Shown: piece by piece, positions 26,840 to 36,129 of the stretch
How the letters are laid out: each line of letters opens with the position of its first letter
Position numbering within the stretch: position 1 is the stretch's first letter
Source: Jannaschia seohaensis
Lineage (GTDB): Bacteria > Pseudomonadota > Alphaproteobacteria > Rhodobacterales > Rhodobacteraceae
Assembly: GCF_900116765.1 (NCBI RefSeq)
Contig: NZ_UETC01000002.1
Location: forward strand, 310,001-374,000
Length of the DNA: 64,000 nucleotides
Direction of reading: 5' to 3'
Translations under genes and position numbers: made by a program
Notes under the pieces: model-generated
What the model saw: the letters and a program-made list of their open reading frames with translations, nothing else
Told to the model about the DNA's origin: nothing
Database searches by the model: none

Positions 26840-27175
26840 TCAGCCGCCCTCGCCCGGCGCCTCCGAGAAGAGCTCCATCTTGCCAGGCTTGCCATCCATC
26901 TCCTCCGCGTTGGGCAGAGGGTCCTTCTTGGTGATGATGACAGGCCACGCCTCGGAATACTTGCGGTTGAACTCGACCCACTTGTCCATATCCGGCTCGG
27001 TGTCCGGGCGGATCGCGTCGGCGGGGCATTCCGGTTCGCAGACGCCGCAATCGATGCATTCGTCGGGATGAATGACCAGCATGTTCTCACCCTCGTAGAA
27101 ACAATCCACGGGGCAGACCTCGACGCAATCGGTGTACTTGCAGGCGATGCAGGCGTCAGTGACGACGTAGGTCAT
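26840..27175 (-). CDS. fdxA: 7Fe ferredoxin FdxA
   Basis: Low-potential electron carrier with one [3Fe-4S] and one [4Fe-4S] cluster. The 111-residue protein starts [23 protein letters not shown] and continues with the second cluster motif [18 protein letters not shown]. The spacing of the first motif is the 7Fe type. The hydrophilic tail [19 protein letters not shown] is typical of alphaproteobacterial FdxA. The start at 27175 matches the universal MTYVV beginning. It sits between carD and the S4-domain gene on the same strand. Confidence 0.96.
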   Translation of the reverse strand: MTYVVTDACIACKYTDCVEVCPVDCFYEGENMLVIHPDECIDCGVCEPECPADAIRPDTEPDMDKWVEFNRKYSEAWPVIITKKDPLPNAEEMDGKPGKMELFSEAPGEGG

Positions 27176-27206
27176 GGGCGCTGTCCTTTCCGATGTCGGT
27201 GCGGGC

Positions 27207-27635
27207 TTAGCGGGCGGGAACGGCGCGTGCAAGTCGCGGAGAAGGGCCGTTCGTCACAGGGCCGCGAGGGGCCGGCGGGCGCTGATCCTCGGCCCAGTCG
27301 CGGGCTTGGTCCAGGCGTCGGCGATCCCGGCCGGTGGGGCGGGGGCCGACACGCGGCACAGGAGCAGGCGAATTGTCCGTGTAGGCGGCTTGCGCCTCGG
27401 GAGCGGGGCCCCGGCGGCTGAGCAGCGCCTGGATCTCGATCACGCGCACGCGCGACCCGGCGGCAAATGTGAGCGTGTCGCCCGGGGCCACGCCATAAGC
27501 GGGCTTGGTGACGCGTTCGCCGTTCACGCGGACATGGCCGTCGCTCACGGTCCGCGCTGCGAGGCTGCGTGTCTTGAAGAACCGCGCCTGCCAGAGCCAC
27601 TTGTCGAGCCTCTGGCGGGCGGGTGCCTCGCTCAC
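27207..27635 (-). CDS. S4-domain RNA-binding protein (Hsp15-like)
   Basis: The 142-residue protein opens with an S4 domain, [35 protein letters not shown], as in Hsp15, which binds stalled 50S subunits carrying nascent chains. The last 60 residues are a basic, Pro/Arg-rich extension. The start overlaps the helicase stop by four bases, so helicase and S4 protein are coupled, a pairing that suggests joint work on structured RNA. Confidence 0.85.
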   Translation of the reverse strand: MSEAPARQRLDKWLWQARFFKTRSLAARTVSDGHVRVNGERVTKPAYGVAPGDTLTFAAGSRVRVIEIQALLSRRGPAPEAQAAYTDNSPAPVPRVGPRPTGRDRRRLDQARDWAEDQRPPAPRGPVTNGPSPRLARAVPAR

Positions 27636-30559
27636 TTGTCCTTGAGGGCCGCGAGGGCCGCGAAGGGATTGTCCGGATCGATGGCCTTCTCACGCTTGGG
27701 CCGCGATTCGAAGGTGCGGGGGCCCTGCTCCTTGGGCGGGCGTTTGCCCTTGGGGCCCTGCCCCTTCGCCCCCTTGCCCTGCGGTTTGCCACGTCCGCGA
27801 TTGCGGTCGCCCGGTTGCCCATCGCGACGTGGGCCGCGGCCGCCCTGGCGGCGAGGCGCCCAGGTGAAAATGTAGAAGGACTCGGTCTCCGGCGCGGCGT
27901 CCTCGGCCGGTGCCTCCGTGGCAGCTGCGTCCTCGGTCGGTGCGTCCGTGGCAGGCGCTTCCGAGGCCGCCTCCGTCTGCGTCTCGGAGGGCGCCGCGTC
28001 GGTCGGCGTCTGCGCCCCCTCCTCCGAAACGGTCTCCGGCGCGGGCGCGGCCGCCTCTCCGTCCTCGGAGACGGGCGGTGCGGTCTCCGCGCCCTCGGGC
28101 GCCGGGGTCGCGTCGGACTGGGTCTCAGCGGCCGGCTCCGCCGGCGTCTCTGCCTCGGCCTCGAGCTTGGCGGCGGGCTTGGCCTTGGGCCGCTCGCCCT
28201 TCTCGGCCTTGTAGCCCAGGCCGCCCATCAGGTCGGCGAATTGATCCAGCGTCATGCCGGTGATCGAGAGCATATCCGCCGTCGCTTCGAACCCGCCGCG
28301 GCTGTCCATCGGGCGGATCATGTCGGCGAGACGCTCCAGCATGTCGATGCGGATCGCCCGCTCGCCCGCGAGGCGATACCCGGCCATCGGATAGTATCCC
28401 TGCGGCGCGCCCTTGACAGCCGGGACGGTCACGAGGCCCGGCGGCGGGGCCTCGGGAAACTCGTCGATCCCCTGCCAAAGCGACCAGAGCACGAGGCGCA
28501 ATCGGGTCGGCGCGGGCTTGAGCAGGAGCTGCTGGAAGATGGTGAACTGGCCGAAGCGGACGCCGTGCTTGCGGAGCTGCCCACGCGCCTCCTGGTCGAG
28601 CTCCTTGACCTCGGCCGCGACCTCGGCGCGCGGAATCACGCCCATCCCCTCCAGGAGGCGGAAGGCGAAGCCACGCGCGAGCCCGGTGACGGCCTCGTCC
28701 TTGGACAGGGCAAGCAGCGGCTCGAGCGCGGCATTGACCTTGCGGTCGATGAAGTGTTGCAGGCGGCGGCTCACCTTCTGCATGACCTCGGGGCCCGCTT
28801 CCTCGTCGACGAAGGCCTCGACGCCGGGCTTGAGCGGATCGTCGCCCTTCACAAGCTTGCCCACCGCCTGGTCGCCCCACATCAGGCCGCCCTGCTCGGT
28901 GAAGTCCATCTCCGTATCGGGCGCGTTGTAAAAGCGGTCGGCGCGCAGGTGGAACTCCGGCCGCAGGGCCTGGGTCGCGGCCTGCCGCACGGTCTTGGCC
29001 TCGTCCGGCGTCGTGGTCCCGGTCTGGTGAAAGCGGAAGCCTTCGAGGCGGCCCAGCGCCTCGCCCTCGACCGTCACCTGTCCCTTGTCGTCGATCTGAG
29101 CCAAGAGGCCCTCCTTCATCTTCAGCCGCCGGAGCAGCACGCTGGTCCGCCTGTCCACGAACCGGTTCGTCAGCGCCTGGTGCAGCGCGTCCGACAGGCG
29201 GTCTTCTACCTTGCGCGTGGCCTCGCGCCAATGGGCCTCGTCCTCAACCCAGCCTTTGCGCTGCGCCACGTATGTCCAAGTGCGGATATACGCCAGTCGT
29301 TTCGACAACATGTCGATATCGCCCTGGGTCTTGTCGATGCGCTTGATCTGGCGCGCGAACCAATCTCGGTCAACGCGGCCCTTTTCGTGCAGAAAATCGA
29401 AGATCCGCGCGAGCAGGTTGGTGTGCTCCCCATGGCTGATCCCCTGAAAGTCGGGGATGCGGCAGACATCCCAGAGCAGGCGCACGTCCCTTGCATCGCG
29501 GATGCGCGCGGCGACCGATTCCAGCTGCCACAGCGTCTTGAGCGATTGCAGGTCGTCCGCCTCGCGCCCCTTGGTCAGGATCTGCTCCGGGCTGGGCGCC
29601 TCCAGCGAGGCGATCAGCGCGTCGGGCGTGCCGAAATCGAGCCGGTCGTTGCGCCAGCAGAGCCGGTCGATGGGCTTGAACTTGTGGTTTTCGATCGCCT
29701 CGGCGAGGCCCTCGTCGAGCGGCGCGGCCTCCCCGGTGGTGCCGAACGTGCCGGGCTCCGTGTAGCGGCCCGCCCGGCCCGCAATCTGAGCGAGCTCATG
29801 GGGCATCAGGGGCCGCATGCGGCGGCCGTCGAACTTGGAGGTGGCGGAAAACGCCACATGCTTGATGTCGAGATTAAGCCCCATGCCGATGGCGTCGGTG
29901 GCGACGAGGTAATCCACATCGCCGTTCTGATACATCGCCACCTGCGCGTTGCGCGTGCGCGGCGAGAGCGCGCCCATCACGACCGCCGCGCCGCCTTTCT
30001 GACGGCGCAGCAGCTCGGCGATGGCATAGACGTTCTCGACCGAGAAGCCGACGATGGCAGTGCGGCCGGGCATCCGGCTGATCTTCTTCGATCCGCTATA
30101 GGTCAGATCGCTGAACCGCTCCCGCCGGGCGAATTGCGCTTCGGGGACAAGCTGCGCGATGGCGGGCCGCATCGTGTCGGAGCCCATGAACAACGTCTCG
30201 TGCAGCCCCCGCATGTGGAGCAGCCGGTCGGTGAAGACATGGCCCCGGTCCGGGTCGGCGCAGAGCTGGATTTCGTCCACGGCCACGAAATCGGCGCCGA
30301 GGCCTTGGGGCATCGCCTCGACGGTGCAGACCCAATAGGCCGCCCGGGGCGGGACGATGCGTTCCTCGCCGGTCACGAGCGCCACCACCGAGGGCCCCCG
30401 CGCGGCGACCAGCCGATCATAGACCTCCCGCGCGAGCAGGCGCAGGGGCAGACCGATCACGCCGGTGCGATGGGCGAGCATCCGCTCCAAGGCGTAATGC
30501 GTCTTGCCGGTATTGGTCGGGCCGAGGACCGCGGTGATGCGGCCTTTGGTCATGGTCAT
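27632..30559 (-). CDS. SUV3-like DExH RNA helicase
   Basis: Superfamily 2 helicase related to mitochondrial SUV3. Of 975 residues, the first ~450 carry the motor: ITAVLGPTNTGKTHYALERML (motif I), VDEIQLCAD (motif II, DEIQ), SGSKKISRMPGRTAIVGFS, VATDAIGMGLNLDI (motif V) and AQIAGRAGRY (motif VI). A SUV3-type helical C-terminal region follows. Residues from about 780 are low-complexity: a long Ala/Glu/Thr/Pro acidic stretch and then a basic Gly/Arg/Lys/Pro tail (RRQGGRGPRRDGQPGDRNRG), probably disordered and RNA-binding. Bacterial substrates are unknown. Confidence 0.9.
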   Translation of the reverse strand: MTMTKGRITAVLGPTNTGKTHYALERMLAHRTGVIGLPLRLLAREVYDRLVAARGPSVVALVTGEERIVPPRAAYWVCTVEAMPQGLGADFVAVDEIQLCADPDRGHVFTDRLLHMRGLHETLFMGSDTMRPAIAQLVPEAQFARRERFSDLTYSGSKKISRMPGRTAIVGFSVENVYAIAELLRRQKGGAAVVMGALSPRTRNAQVAMYQNGDVDYLVATDAIGMGLNLDIKHVAFSATSKFDGRRMRPLMPHELAQIAGRAGRYTEPGTFGTTGEAAPLDEGLAEAIENHKFKPIDRLCWRNDRLDFGTPDALIASLEAPSPEQILTKGREADDLQSLKTLWQLESVAARIRDARDVRLLWDVCRIPDFQGISHGEHTNLLARIFDFLHEKGRVDRDWFARQIKRIDKTQGDIDMLSKRLAYIRTWTYVAQRKGWVEDEAHWREATRKVEDRLSDALHQALTNRFVDRRTSVLLRRLKMKEGLLAQIDDKGQVTVEGEALGRLEGFRFHQTGTTTPDEAKTVRQAATQALRPEFHLRADRFYNAPDTEMDFTEQGGLMWGDQAVGKLVKGDDPLKPGVEAFVDEEAGPEVMQKVSRRLQHFIDRKVNAALEPLLALSKDEAVTGLARGFAFRLLEGMGVIPRAEVAAEVKELDQEARGQLRKHGVRFGQFTIFQQLLLKPAPTRLRLVLWSLWQGIDEFPEAPPPGLVTVPAVKGAPQGYYPMAGYRLAGERAIRIDMLERLADMIRPMDSRGGFEATADMLSITGMTLDQFADLMGGLGYKAEKGERPKAKPAAKLEAEAETPAEPAAETQSDATPAPEGAETAPPVSEDGEAAAPAPETVSEEGAQTPTDAAPSETQTEAASEAPATDAPTEDAAATEAPAEDAAPETESFYIFTWAPRRQGGRGPRRDGQPGDRNRGRGKPQGKGAKGQGPKGKRPPKEQGPRTFESRPKREKAIDPDNPFAALAALKDK

Positions 30560-30621
30560 TACGGGTCTCGTTTAGGCCGGTTCGCTCTGTCTCCGGCGAT
30601 GCGCCGGAAGAGAATGCGGGA

Positions 30622-30674
30622 CCGGGGGCCAGCCCCCGGACCCCCGGGATATTTTTGCAGGGAAGAAGAGGGGC
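30622..30674 (+). repeat. Dispersed hairpin repeat, copy B
   Basis: Stem CCGGGGGC/GCCCCCGG (30622-30639), then ACCCCCGGGATATTTTT and the purine tail GCAGGGAAGAAGAGGGG. This matches copy A at 16222-16280 in order, orientation and most bases. It lies between the divergently placed helicase start and the TPR-protein stop, so here it does not serve as a ribosome binding site. Confidence 0.75.
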
Positions 30675-30715
30675 GCGGGAGAGTTACGGACGGGGAAAGA
30701 TCGGCGCGGGGGGCG

Positions 30716-31291
30716 TCAAAGGGCGCGTTCGCCGACCTGGCGTTCGAGGCGCTCGACGGCGGCGTTCACATTGTCCTCGGCCGGGAAGACCTGCTGCGCG
30801 CGGCGGAAGGCTTCGAGCGCCTTCTCGCTCTCGCCCAACTGTTCCATGATGATGCCAAGCCCCGCGAGCGCGCCGAAATGGCGAGGCTCCAGAATCAGGG
30901 TCTGCTCGATATCGGAGATCGCGGGGCCGTAGCGGTCGGTCAGATAGAAGGCGGTGGCGCGCAGGTTCCAGGCGGCGGCCCAGTCAGGCGCGTGGTCGGT
31001 CAGCGCAGTCAGATGGGCGAAGGCGCGGGACCAGTCTTCGGCCTCGATGGCGTCGCGGCCGCGCTGCAAGAGAAGATCCATCGCGGCGGAGCCGGAATGC
31101 GACCACCGCTCCTCGATCTCGCGGGAGAGGCGGCGGGCCTCGGCCCTATCCTCGGGCGCCGTGAGCGTGCCCAGACGGTTGAGCAGCACGTCCGGATCGT
31201 CCGACAGCACCTCCTGCGCGGGGAGGGACGTGGCGTAACCGATCGCCAGAGCCGTTACGAAACCGTTGAAGGTGACGCGAAGGTCAATCAT
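30716..31291 (-). CDS. Secreted TPR-repeat protein
   Basis: The 191-residue product has a signal peptide (ending near TSLPAQ) and three tandem TPR-like helical pairs from about residue 75, the clearest being AAAWNLRATAFYLTDRYGPAISDIEQTLILEP and FGALAGLGIIMEQLGESEKALEAFRRAQQVFP. It is likely periplasmic and mediates protein contacts. It is divergent from the SCP2 gene, with 53 bases between the two starts. Confidence 0.82.
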   Translation of the reverse strand: MIDLRVTFNGFVTALAIGYATSLPAQEVLSDDPDVLLNRLGTLTAPEDRAEARRLSREIEERWSHSGSAAMDLLLQRGRDAIEAEDWSRAFAHLTALTDHAPDWAAAWNLRATAFYLTDRYGPAISDIEQTLILEPRHFGALAGLGIIMEQLGESEKALEAFRRAQQVFPAEDNVNAAVERLERQVGERAL

Positions 31292-31344
31292 CTAATGCCT
31301 ATCCTTCCTGCCGCGTCCTGCGGCCCCCAACCCGTGAGGACCTC

Positions 31345-31629
31345 ATGAGCGATATCGTCACCGAAGCCGTCACCCAGCTCTCCCAGAAGATTGGCACCTT
31401 CGACGGCAGCGTCAAGTTCGTGATCGAAGACGAGGGCGCCGTGATGGTCGATCAGGACGGCGTACGCGCCAGCGACGAGGAGGCGGATTGCACCATGACC
31501 GCCGATGCCGAGACCTTTCAGGGTATTCTCGCGGGCGAGGTCAACCCGACCGCGGCGTTCATGTCGGGCAGGCTCAAGGTCGATGGCGATATGGGCGTCG
31601 CGATGAAGCTGGGTGGAGCGCTGTCCTGA
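31345..31629 (+). CDS. SCP2 sterol-binding domain protein
   Basis: A 94-residue single-domain SCP2 lipid-carrier fold: SVKFVIEDEGAVMVDQDGV, DCTMTADAETFQGILAGEVNPTAAFMSGRLKVDGDMGVAMKL is the diagnostic order. It probably binds a fatty acyl or related lipid in the cytoplasm. Its stop overlaps the likely start of the downstream lysophospholipase-like gene, which fits a joint lipid-handling function. Confidence 0.92.
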   Translation: MSDIVTEAVTQLSQKIGTFDGSVKFVIEDEGAVMVDQDGVRASDEEADCTMTADAETFQGILAGEVNPTAAFMSGRLKVDGDMGVAMKLGGALS

Positions 31630-32555
31630 AGCTCGACGCCCCTTTCCTGGCGGCGCTCGCCGCCGGCCCGCCGGAGGGCCACGCGGTCTGGCTTCGCGCC
31701 TCGGACAGAGTGCGCGTGCGCGCGGGCATCTGGCCCGAGGGGCATGCGGGAACTGTCTTCGTTTTCCCGGGGCGCACCGAGTGGGTGGAGAAATACGCCG
31801 ACGCGGCCGCGCATCTATCGCGGCACGGCTTGGCCTCCATCGCGCTGGACTGGCGGGGCCAGGGCCTCACGGAGCGGCCCAAGCACAATCGCCTGATCGG
31901 GCATGTCCGCGACTTCCGCGACTATCAGCGCGACCTTCGGGCGGCTATGAGCCATGCGGACGCGATCGGGCTGCCGCGCCCCTGGCACCTGCTGGCCCAT
32001 TCGATGGGTGGCCTGATCGGGCTGCGCGCCCTGATGGATGGGACACCGTTTCAACGCGCCGTATTCTCGGCGCCGATGTGGGGGCTGCCCCTGGCGCCGC
32101 ATGTGCGGCTGACGGCCTGGACCGTGTCCTCGCTCAGCTCTGCGCTGGGTCTGGGCGAGATGAACACGCCCCGGGCGGGCAAGGCCTCCGACCCGGGCAA
32201 CACGCCTTTCGAGGGCAACCTGCTGACGCGGGATGCCGAGATGTTCGCCTGGATGCAGTCGCACCTGCGGGCCGAACCGGACCTGGCGCTGGGCGGCCCC
32301 TCGCTGGGCTGGCTCAACGCCGCCCTGCGCGAGATGCACGGCCTGGCCCGGCGGGCGACGCCCCAGGTGCCCTGCCTGACGCTGCTGGGCACCGACGAGG
32401 CGATCGTCGACCCGGACGCGATCCATATCCGCCTCGCCACCTGGCAGGAGGCACATCTGGAGATCGTCGAAGGCGGGCGACATGAGGTGCTGATGGAGGA
32501 TACCGGCCTGCGGACGCGGCTCTATGACCTGATCGGGGCGCACCTGGCCGGATAG
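31626..32555 (+). CDS. Alpha/beta hydrolase, lysophospholipase-like
   Basis: Serine hydrolase of about 309 residues related to PldB-type lysophospholipases and monoacylglycerol lipases. Motifs are FVFPGRTEWVEKY, the nucleophile elbow LLAHSMGGLIGLRAL, the acid in LLGTDEAIVDPDA and the histidine in EGGRHEVLMED. No ATG, GTG or TTG lies at a plausible place before the conserved N-terminus (LDAPFLAALAAGPPEG). The best candidate is a CTG at 31626 that overlaps the SCP2 stop by four bases. A GTG about 25 codons downstream would cut off conserved sequence. Confidence 0.85.
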   Translation: MKLDAPFLAALAAGPPEGHAVWLRASDRVRVRAGIWPEGHAGTVFVFPGRTEWVEKYADAAAHLSRHGLASIALDWRGQGLTERPKHNRLIGHVRDFRDYQRDLRAAMSHADAIGLPRPWHLLAHSMGGLIGLRALMDGTPFQRAVFSAPMWGLPLAPHVRLTAWTVSSLSSALGLGEMNTPRAGKASDPGNTPFEGNLLTRDAEMFAWMQSHLRAEPDLALGGPSLGWLNAALREMHGLARRATPQVPCLTLLGTDEAIVDPDAIHIRLATWQEAHLEIVEGGRHEVLMEDTGLRTRLYDLIGAHLAG

Positions 32556-32585
32556 CGACCTCTTCGTGTCGCCCCCATGCGCGGG

Positions 32586-33260
32586 TCAGGCCAAGCGCCC
32601 TGCCTCAAGCCGCAGCACCCGGTCCATGCGGCTGGCCAGGTCCAGGTTATGGGTGGCGATCAAGGCGCCCATTCCCGTCTCTCGCACCAGCGCCATCAGC
32701 GCGTCGAACACGGTATCCGACGTGCCTGGGTCCAGATTGCCCGTAGGCTCGTCCGCCAGCAACAGGTCCGGCGCATTCGCGAGCGCCCGGCAGAACGCCA
32801 CCCGCTGCTGCTCGCCCCCCGACATCTCGGCCGGACGGTGATCCAGGCGATGGGAGAGGCCGACCCGACCCAGCAGGTCCACCGCCCGGTCGCGCGCCGC
32901 CCCCTGGCCGACCCCGTCGGCGAGTTGCGGCAGGAGGATGTTCTCGGTCGCCGTGAACTCTGGCAGGAGATGGTGGAACTGGTAGACGAAGCCGATGCGC
33001 TTTCGGCGCGCGCGGGTCCGCGCCCGGTCGCCCTTGCCCGTCATGTCCTCGCCCGCGATCAGCACCCGCCCCGCATCGGGCGCGTCGAGCAGTCCCGCGA
33101 TATGCAGGAGCGTCGACTTACCCGCGCCGGACGGCGCGACCAGGGCGCAGACCTCGCCCGAGGCGACCGCCAGATCGACGCCCGACAGCACGGTGATCTC
33201 GTTCGGCTTGCCCAGGTGGTAACTCTTGGCGATGCCCTCCAGCCGCAGCGCGTCACTCAT
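32586..33260 (-). CDS. lolD: Lipoprotein-releasing ATPase LolD
   Basis: ABC ATPase that powers release of outer-membrane lipoproteins from the inner membrane to LolA. The 224-residue product has Walker [21 protein letters not shown], the Q-loop [12 protein letters not shown] (the LolD/MacB-type [10 protein letters not shown] version), signature [15 protein letters not shown], Walker [13 protein letters not shown] and the H-loop [11 protein letters not shown]. Its start overlaps the end of lolC by eight bases. Confidence 0.93.
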   Translation of the reverse strand: MSDALRLEGIAKSYHLGKPNEITVLSGVDLAVASGEVCALVAPSGAGKSTLLHIAGLLDAPDAGRVLIAGEDMTGKGDRARTRARRKRIGFVYQFHHLLPEFTATENILLPQLADGVGQGAARDRAVDLLGRVGLSHRLDHRPAEMSGGEQQRVAFCRALANAPDLLLADEPTGNLDPGTSDTVFDALMALVRETGMGALIATHNLDLASRMDRVLRLEAGRLA

Positions 33261-34521
33261 AGCGCAGCGCCTCGACCGGGTTCATCCTAGCGGCGCGGCG
33301 GGCCGGGAAGATCGTCACCACGAAGCTGAGCGTCAGCGACAGCGCCACGGCGGTCAGTACGTCGTCCCATTCCAGCCGGGCCGGCAGTTGCGAGATGTGA
33401 CGGAACTGCGGATCCCAGACACCGCCTCCGGCGATGTAGTTCACGAGATCGAAGATCTGGTCGATATAGATCGCGAAGAGGCAGCCCAGCGCGACGCCGA
33501 TCAGGGTGCCGATCACGCCGATGGACGCGCCGCAGAGGAAGAACACCCGCAGGATCGTCCCCTCGGTCAGGCCCATGGTGCGCAGGATGCCGATGTCACG
33601 GCCCTTGTTCTTGACCAGCATGACCAGGCCGCTGGTGATGTTGAGCGTCGCGATCAGCACGAGGATCGAGAGGATGACGAACATGATGTTGTCCTCCATC
33701 GTCAGCGCCCGGAGGAACGCGCCCGAGCTGTCCTGCCACGTCCAGAGATAGGCGCCCTCCCCCGCCGCCTGGATCAGGGCGGGGCCGTAGAAATCGACGC
33801 GTTCCGGATCGTCGACCGCCACCTGCACCTCGTCGGCGACCCCGGTGCGGTTGAAGTAGAGTTGCGCCTCCTCGAAGGGCATGTAGACGCGGGTCGAGTC
33901 GATGTCCCAGCGCCCGACCTGGAAGACGAAGACGACCGGATAGGCCTTGATCCGGGGGCTGGTGCCGAAGGCCGTGCGCACCCCATCCGGAGAGATCAGT
34001 CGGATGCTGTCGCCCACGTCCACGCCGAGTTGCCGCGCGACGCCGGTGCCGATGGCGATGCCCTGCTGGTAGTCGGCGAGCGAGCCCCGCGCCTCCTCCG
34101 GCTCGGCGATGCGCGGCACCTGGGCCAGATCCTCGCCCCGCATCCCCACGACCTGCACGCCCGTGTTGCGCCCGTTCGCCGTGGCCATCACTTGGCCCGA
34201 GACCACGGGCACGGCGCGCTCCACCCCATCGACCTGCGCCACAGCGGCGGCCACCTCGTCGTAATTGGCCATGGTGCGGGTCAGCGCGCCGTTCGGCAGC
34301 ACCTCGCCATAGGCCAGCACGCTGACATGGGGGTTGGCGCCGATGATGGTGTCGACGAACTCATAGCGGAAGCCCGACCGAACGGCGAGCGTGGCGATCA
34401 GCGCGAAGACGGCGAGCGCGATGCCGACCAGGCTGATCCAGGTCATCACCGAGATGCCCCCCTCGGAGCGCTTGGCCCTGAGATAGCGCCAGGCGATCAT
34501 CCATTCGAAGCGTCTGAACAT
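33253..34521 (-). CDS. lolC: Lipoprotein-releasing permease LolC/LolE
   Basis: Inner-membrane subunit of the Lol transporter. The 422-residue protein begins [41 protein letters not shown] (first helix) and has a large periplasmic domain and three C-terminal helices with [27 protein letters not shown] and the [18 protein letters not shown] end. One permease gene with lolD is the usual alphaproteobacterial arrangement. A broken second copy of its first ~42 codons lies at 35808-35933, beyond the sulfotransferase, so the normal proS-lolC junction has been split. Confidence 0.93.
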   Translation of the reverse strand: MFRRFEWMIAWRYLRAKRSEGGISVMTWISLVGIALAVFALIATLAVRSGFRYEFVDTIIGANPHVSVLAYGEVLPNGALTRTMANYDEVAAAVAQVDGVERAVPVVSGQVMATANGRNTGVQVVGMRGEDLAQVPRIAEPEEARGSLADYQQGIAIGTGVARQLGVDVGDSIRLISPDGVRTAFGTSPRIKAYPVVFVFQVGRWDIDSTRVYMPFEEAQLYFNRTGVADEVQVAVDDPERVDFYGPALIQAAGEGAYLWTWQDSSGAFLRALTMEDNIMFVILSILVLIATLNITSGLVMLVKNKGRDIGILRTMGLTEGTILRVFFLCGASIGVIGTLIGVALGCLFAIYIDQIFDLVNYIAGGGVWDPQFRHISQLPARLEWDDVLTAVALSLTLSFVVTIFPARRAARMNPVEALRYE

Positions 34522-34818
34522 GGGGCCTCCGCCGGTCCGATCAGAGCCTCAAGTGCGGGGTCCGGGAGGTATGGTCAAGGCGGCGATGAAACCGGGTGAG
34601 CGACCTTGGCTCTTGAACGACAGTAGAGGGGCAAGAAACTCGTCCGGACCTGACGGGCTTGGGGATCTACATATTTCAGGCAGGACAAAGGGACAGTTCG
34701 CGTCCGAGCTGAACAACGACTCGTTTCGCCCAGATTGCCGCACGCGGCCGAGCAGGCGGTAGCAATCGGTATACGGGAACCGTTGCCAATACACGCAACT
34801 TCAATCTACCGTCATCGA
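34522..34818. other. Intergenic region between lolC and sulfotransferase
   Basis: About 300 bases, less GC-rich than the flanks. The first 40 bases belong to the segment repeated near 35940-35970 (both include TCAAGTGCGG). The rest holds only short frames without ribosome binding sites. It must contain the promoter of lolC-lolD and perhaps that of the sulfotransferase, but I cannot place either with confidence. Confidence 0.5.
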
Positions 34819-35694
34819 ATGCAGCTTTATTCCGGTAAGAGAACCGACTCTTCGAGATGGTTCGAGTTCCCGCTCCGCCCAGGCGATGTCATTGTCTCGA
34901 CGCCGCCGAAATGCGGTACGACCTGGACGATGGCCATCGTTGCGATGTTGCTGCACGGCTCTACTGAACTGCCGGCGCCGCTCAGCGAACTCAGCCCATG
35001 GCTGGACTATTCACCGATGCCACTCGATGAAGTCGTTGCCGCATACGGATCGCAGCAAGGGCGACGCCTGATCAAGACGCACACGCCGTTGGACGGCCTG
35101 CCTATCACGGATGGAGTATTCGCCATCTCGGTGTTGAGAAACCCGATTGATGCCATGCGTTCGATGCGCAGACATGTCTTGAACATGGCCAAGGCACCGG
35201 AGCACGATCCTTTCTTGGCAGACGAAGAGACCGTGATTGCGCGAGGGATTGATCTCCCTTTCGAGCCAACGAATGTAGACGATGTCTCGCTGGGGTTGCT
35301 AGCGCGACATCTCCGCGCCGCAATAGAAGCGAAGGCCGAGGCCAACGGCTTTGTGACCATGATCCATTACAGCGACATGAAACGGGATCTGGGCCAGGTC
35401 GTCGCTCACATCGCCGCTCATATCGAAGTGGACGCGCCGCCTGATCTACTCGCCGAAATTGTCGAGGCCGCTTCGCTCGCGTCAATGCGTGCCAAGGCCA
35501 CGCGGTTCGCGCCCCTGGCCAAGGCGGGGCACTTCAAGTCACCGGAGGGATTCTTTGCAACTGGAGAACGGGGTGACCATGCTCAGATTCCACTATCTCT
35601 CATGAAACAATATGCGGAGCGAATGTCCGAGTTGCTCTCGCCCGACGAAGCAAATTGGCTCCAGGACGGGGGCTCAGACTCCGTTACGGCTTGA
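34819..35694 (+). CDS. Sulfotransferase-domain protein
   Basis: A 291-residue PAPS-dependent sulfotransferase of the cytosolic (SULT-like) type. The 5'-phosphosulfate loop is VIVSTPPKCGTTWTMAIV near residue 35, the 3'-phosphate motif FAISVLRNPIDAMRSMRRH near residue 105, and FVTMIHYSDMKRDL corresponds to the strand before the acceptor-binding helices. The ATG at 34819 fits the family start; a TTG at 34735 gives an unlikely leader. Codon use and G+C are lower than in neighbours, and it splits the proS-lolC neighbourhood, both signs of transfer. The acceptor substrate is unknown. Confidence 0.85.
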   Translation: MQLYSGKRTDSSRWFEFPLRPGDVIVSTPPKCGTTWTMAIVAMLLHGSTELPAPLSELSPWLDYSPMPLDEVVAAYGSQQGRRLIKTHTPLDGLPITDGVFAISVLRNPIDAMRSMRRHVLNMAKAPEHDPFLADEETVIARGIDLPFEPTNVDDVSLGLLARHLRAAIEAKAEANGFVTMIHYSDMKRDLGQVVAHIAAHIEVDAPPDLLAEIVEAASLASMRAKATRFAPLAKAGHFKSPEGFFATGERGDHAQIPLSLMKQYAERMSELLSPDEANWLQDGGSDSVTA

Positions 35695-35807
35695 AGAGCC
35701 GCGCCCTTGGTCTGCGGCGCGGCGGTCGCACTTATAAGTGCTCTCGCGATCCAAGAACGTCCGCTTCGCTATCCTGCGCATCATCGAGCGCCCGCAAAGT
35801 CCTCCCT

Positions 35808-35933
35808 GAGACGCGAGAAGACGGCGAGCACAAAGTCGACGAGGCTGATCCCGGTCATTCCGCTGATGCCGCCTCAGAAGCGCTTGGCCCGCAGGTAGCG
35901 CCACGTGACCGTCCATTCGAAGCGTCTGAACAT
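35808..35933 (-). pseudogene. Truncated lolC 5' fragment
   Basis: Starting from an ATG at 35933 on the minus strand the translation reads [19 protein letters not shown], stop, GGISGMTGISLV...LAVF. This aligns without gaps to the first ~42 residues of the intact LolC at 34521. A substitution creates a TGA at codon 20, and homology stops after about 42 codons. Many differences are synonymous (TAT/TAC, CTC/CTG, AGG/CGG), so the fragment is a diverged homolog rather than a fresh duplicate. Confidence 0.8.
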
Positions 35934-35970
35934 GGGGCCTCCGGGGCTGTTCAGCGTCTCAAGTGCGGCG
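35822..35970 (+). repeat. Direct repeat of lolC start region (second copy)
   Basis: This segment matches 34407-34562 in the same orientation: the lolC 5' coding end, the identical stretch CATTCGAAGCGTCTGAACAT, then GGGGCCTCCG and, after a variable part, TCAAGTGCGG. The two copies flank the sulfotransferase gene, about 1.4 kb apart. Confidence 0.75.
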
Positions 35971-36129
35971 GATGGAGAGCGGGGACAAGATGGGGAGGCA
36001 ACTCGATTGGCGAGGACCGGCGGGGGGCTAAGGTCAGCTTTGAGCCCAAAGTAGCAACTTCCAATCTCCTTGATTGTTTGTGGTGGGCCGACCTACGCTC
36101 GGGCAAAGATGAATTTGGAGGAAGCAACC

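Noticed and set aside
27623-31348. Very long plus-strand open frame (over 1200 codons) opposite the helicase gene
   Set aside because: It is antisense to the SUV3-like helicase and TPR genes, its translation is Arg/His/Gly/Leu-rich without domains, and GC-rich codon bias easily keeps this frame open.
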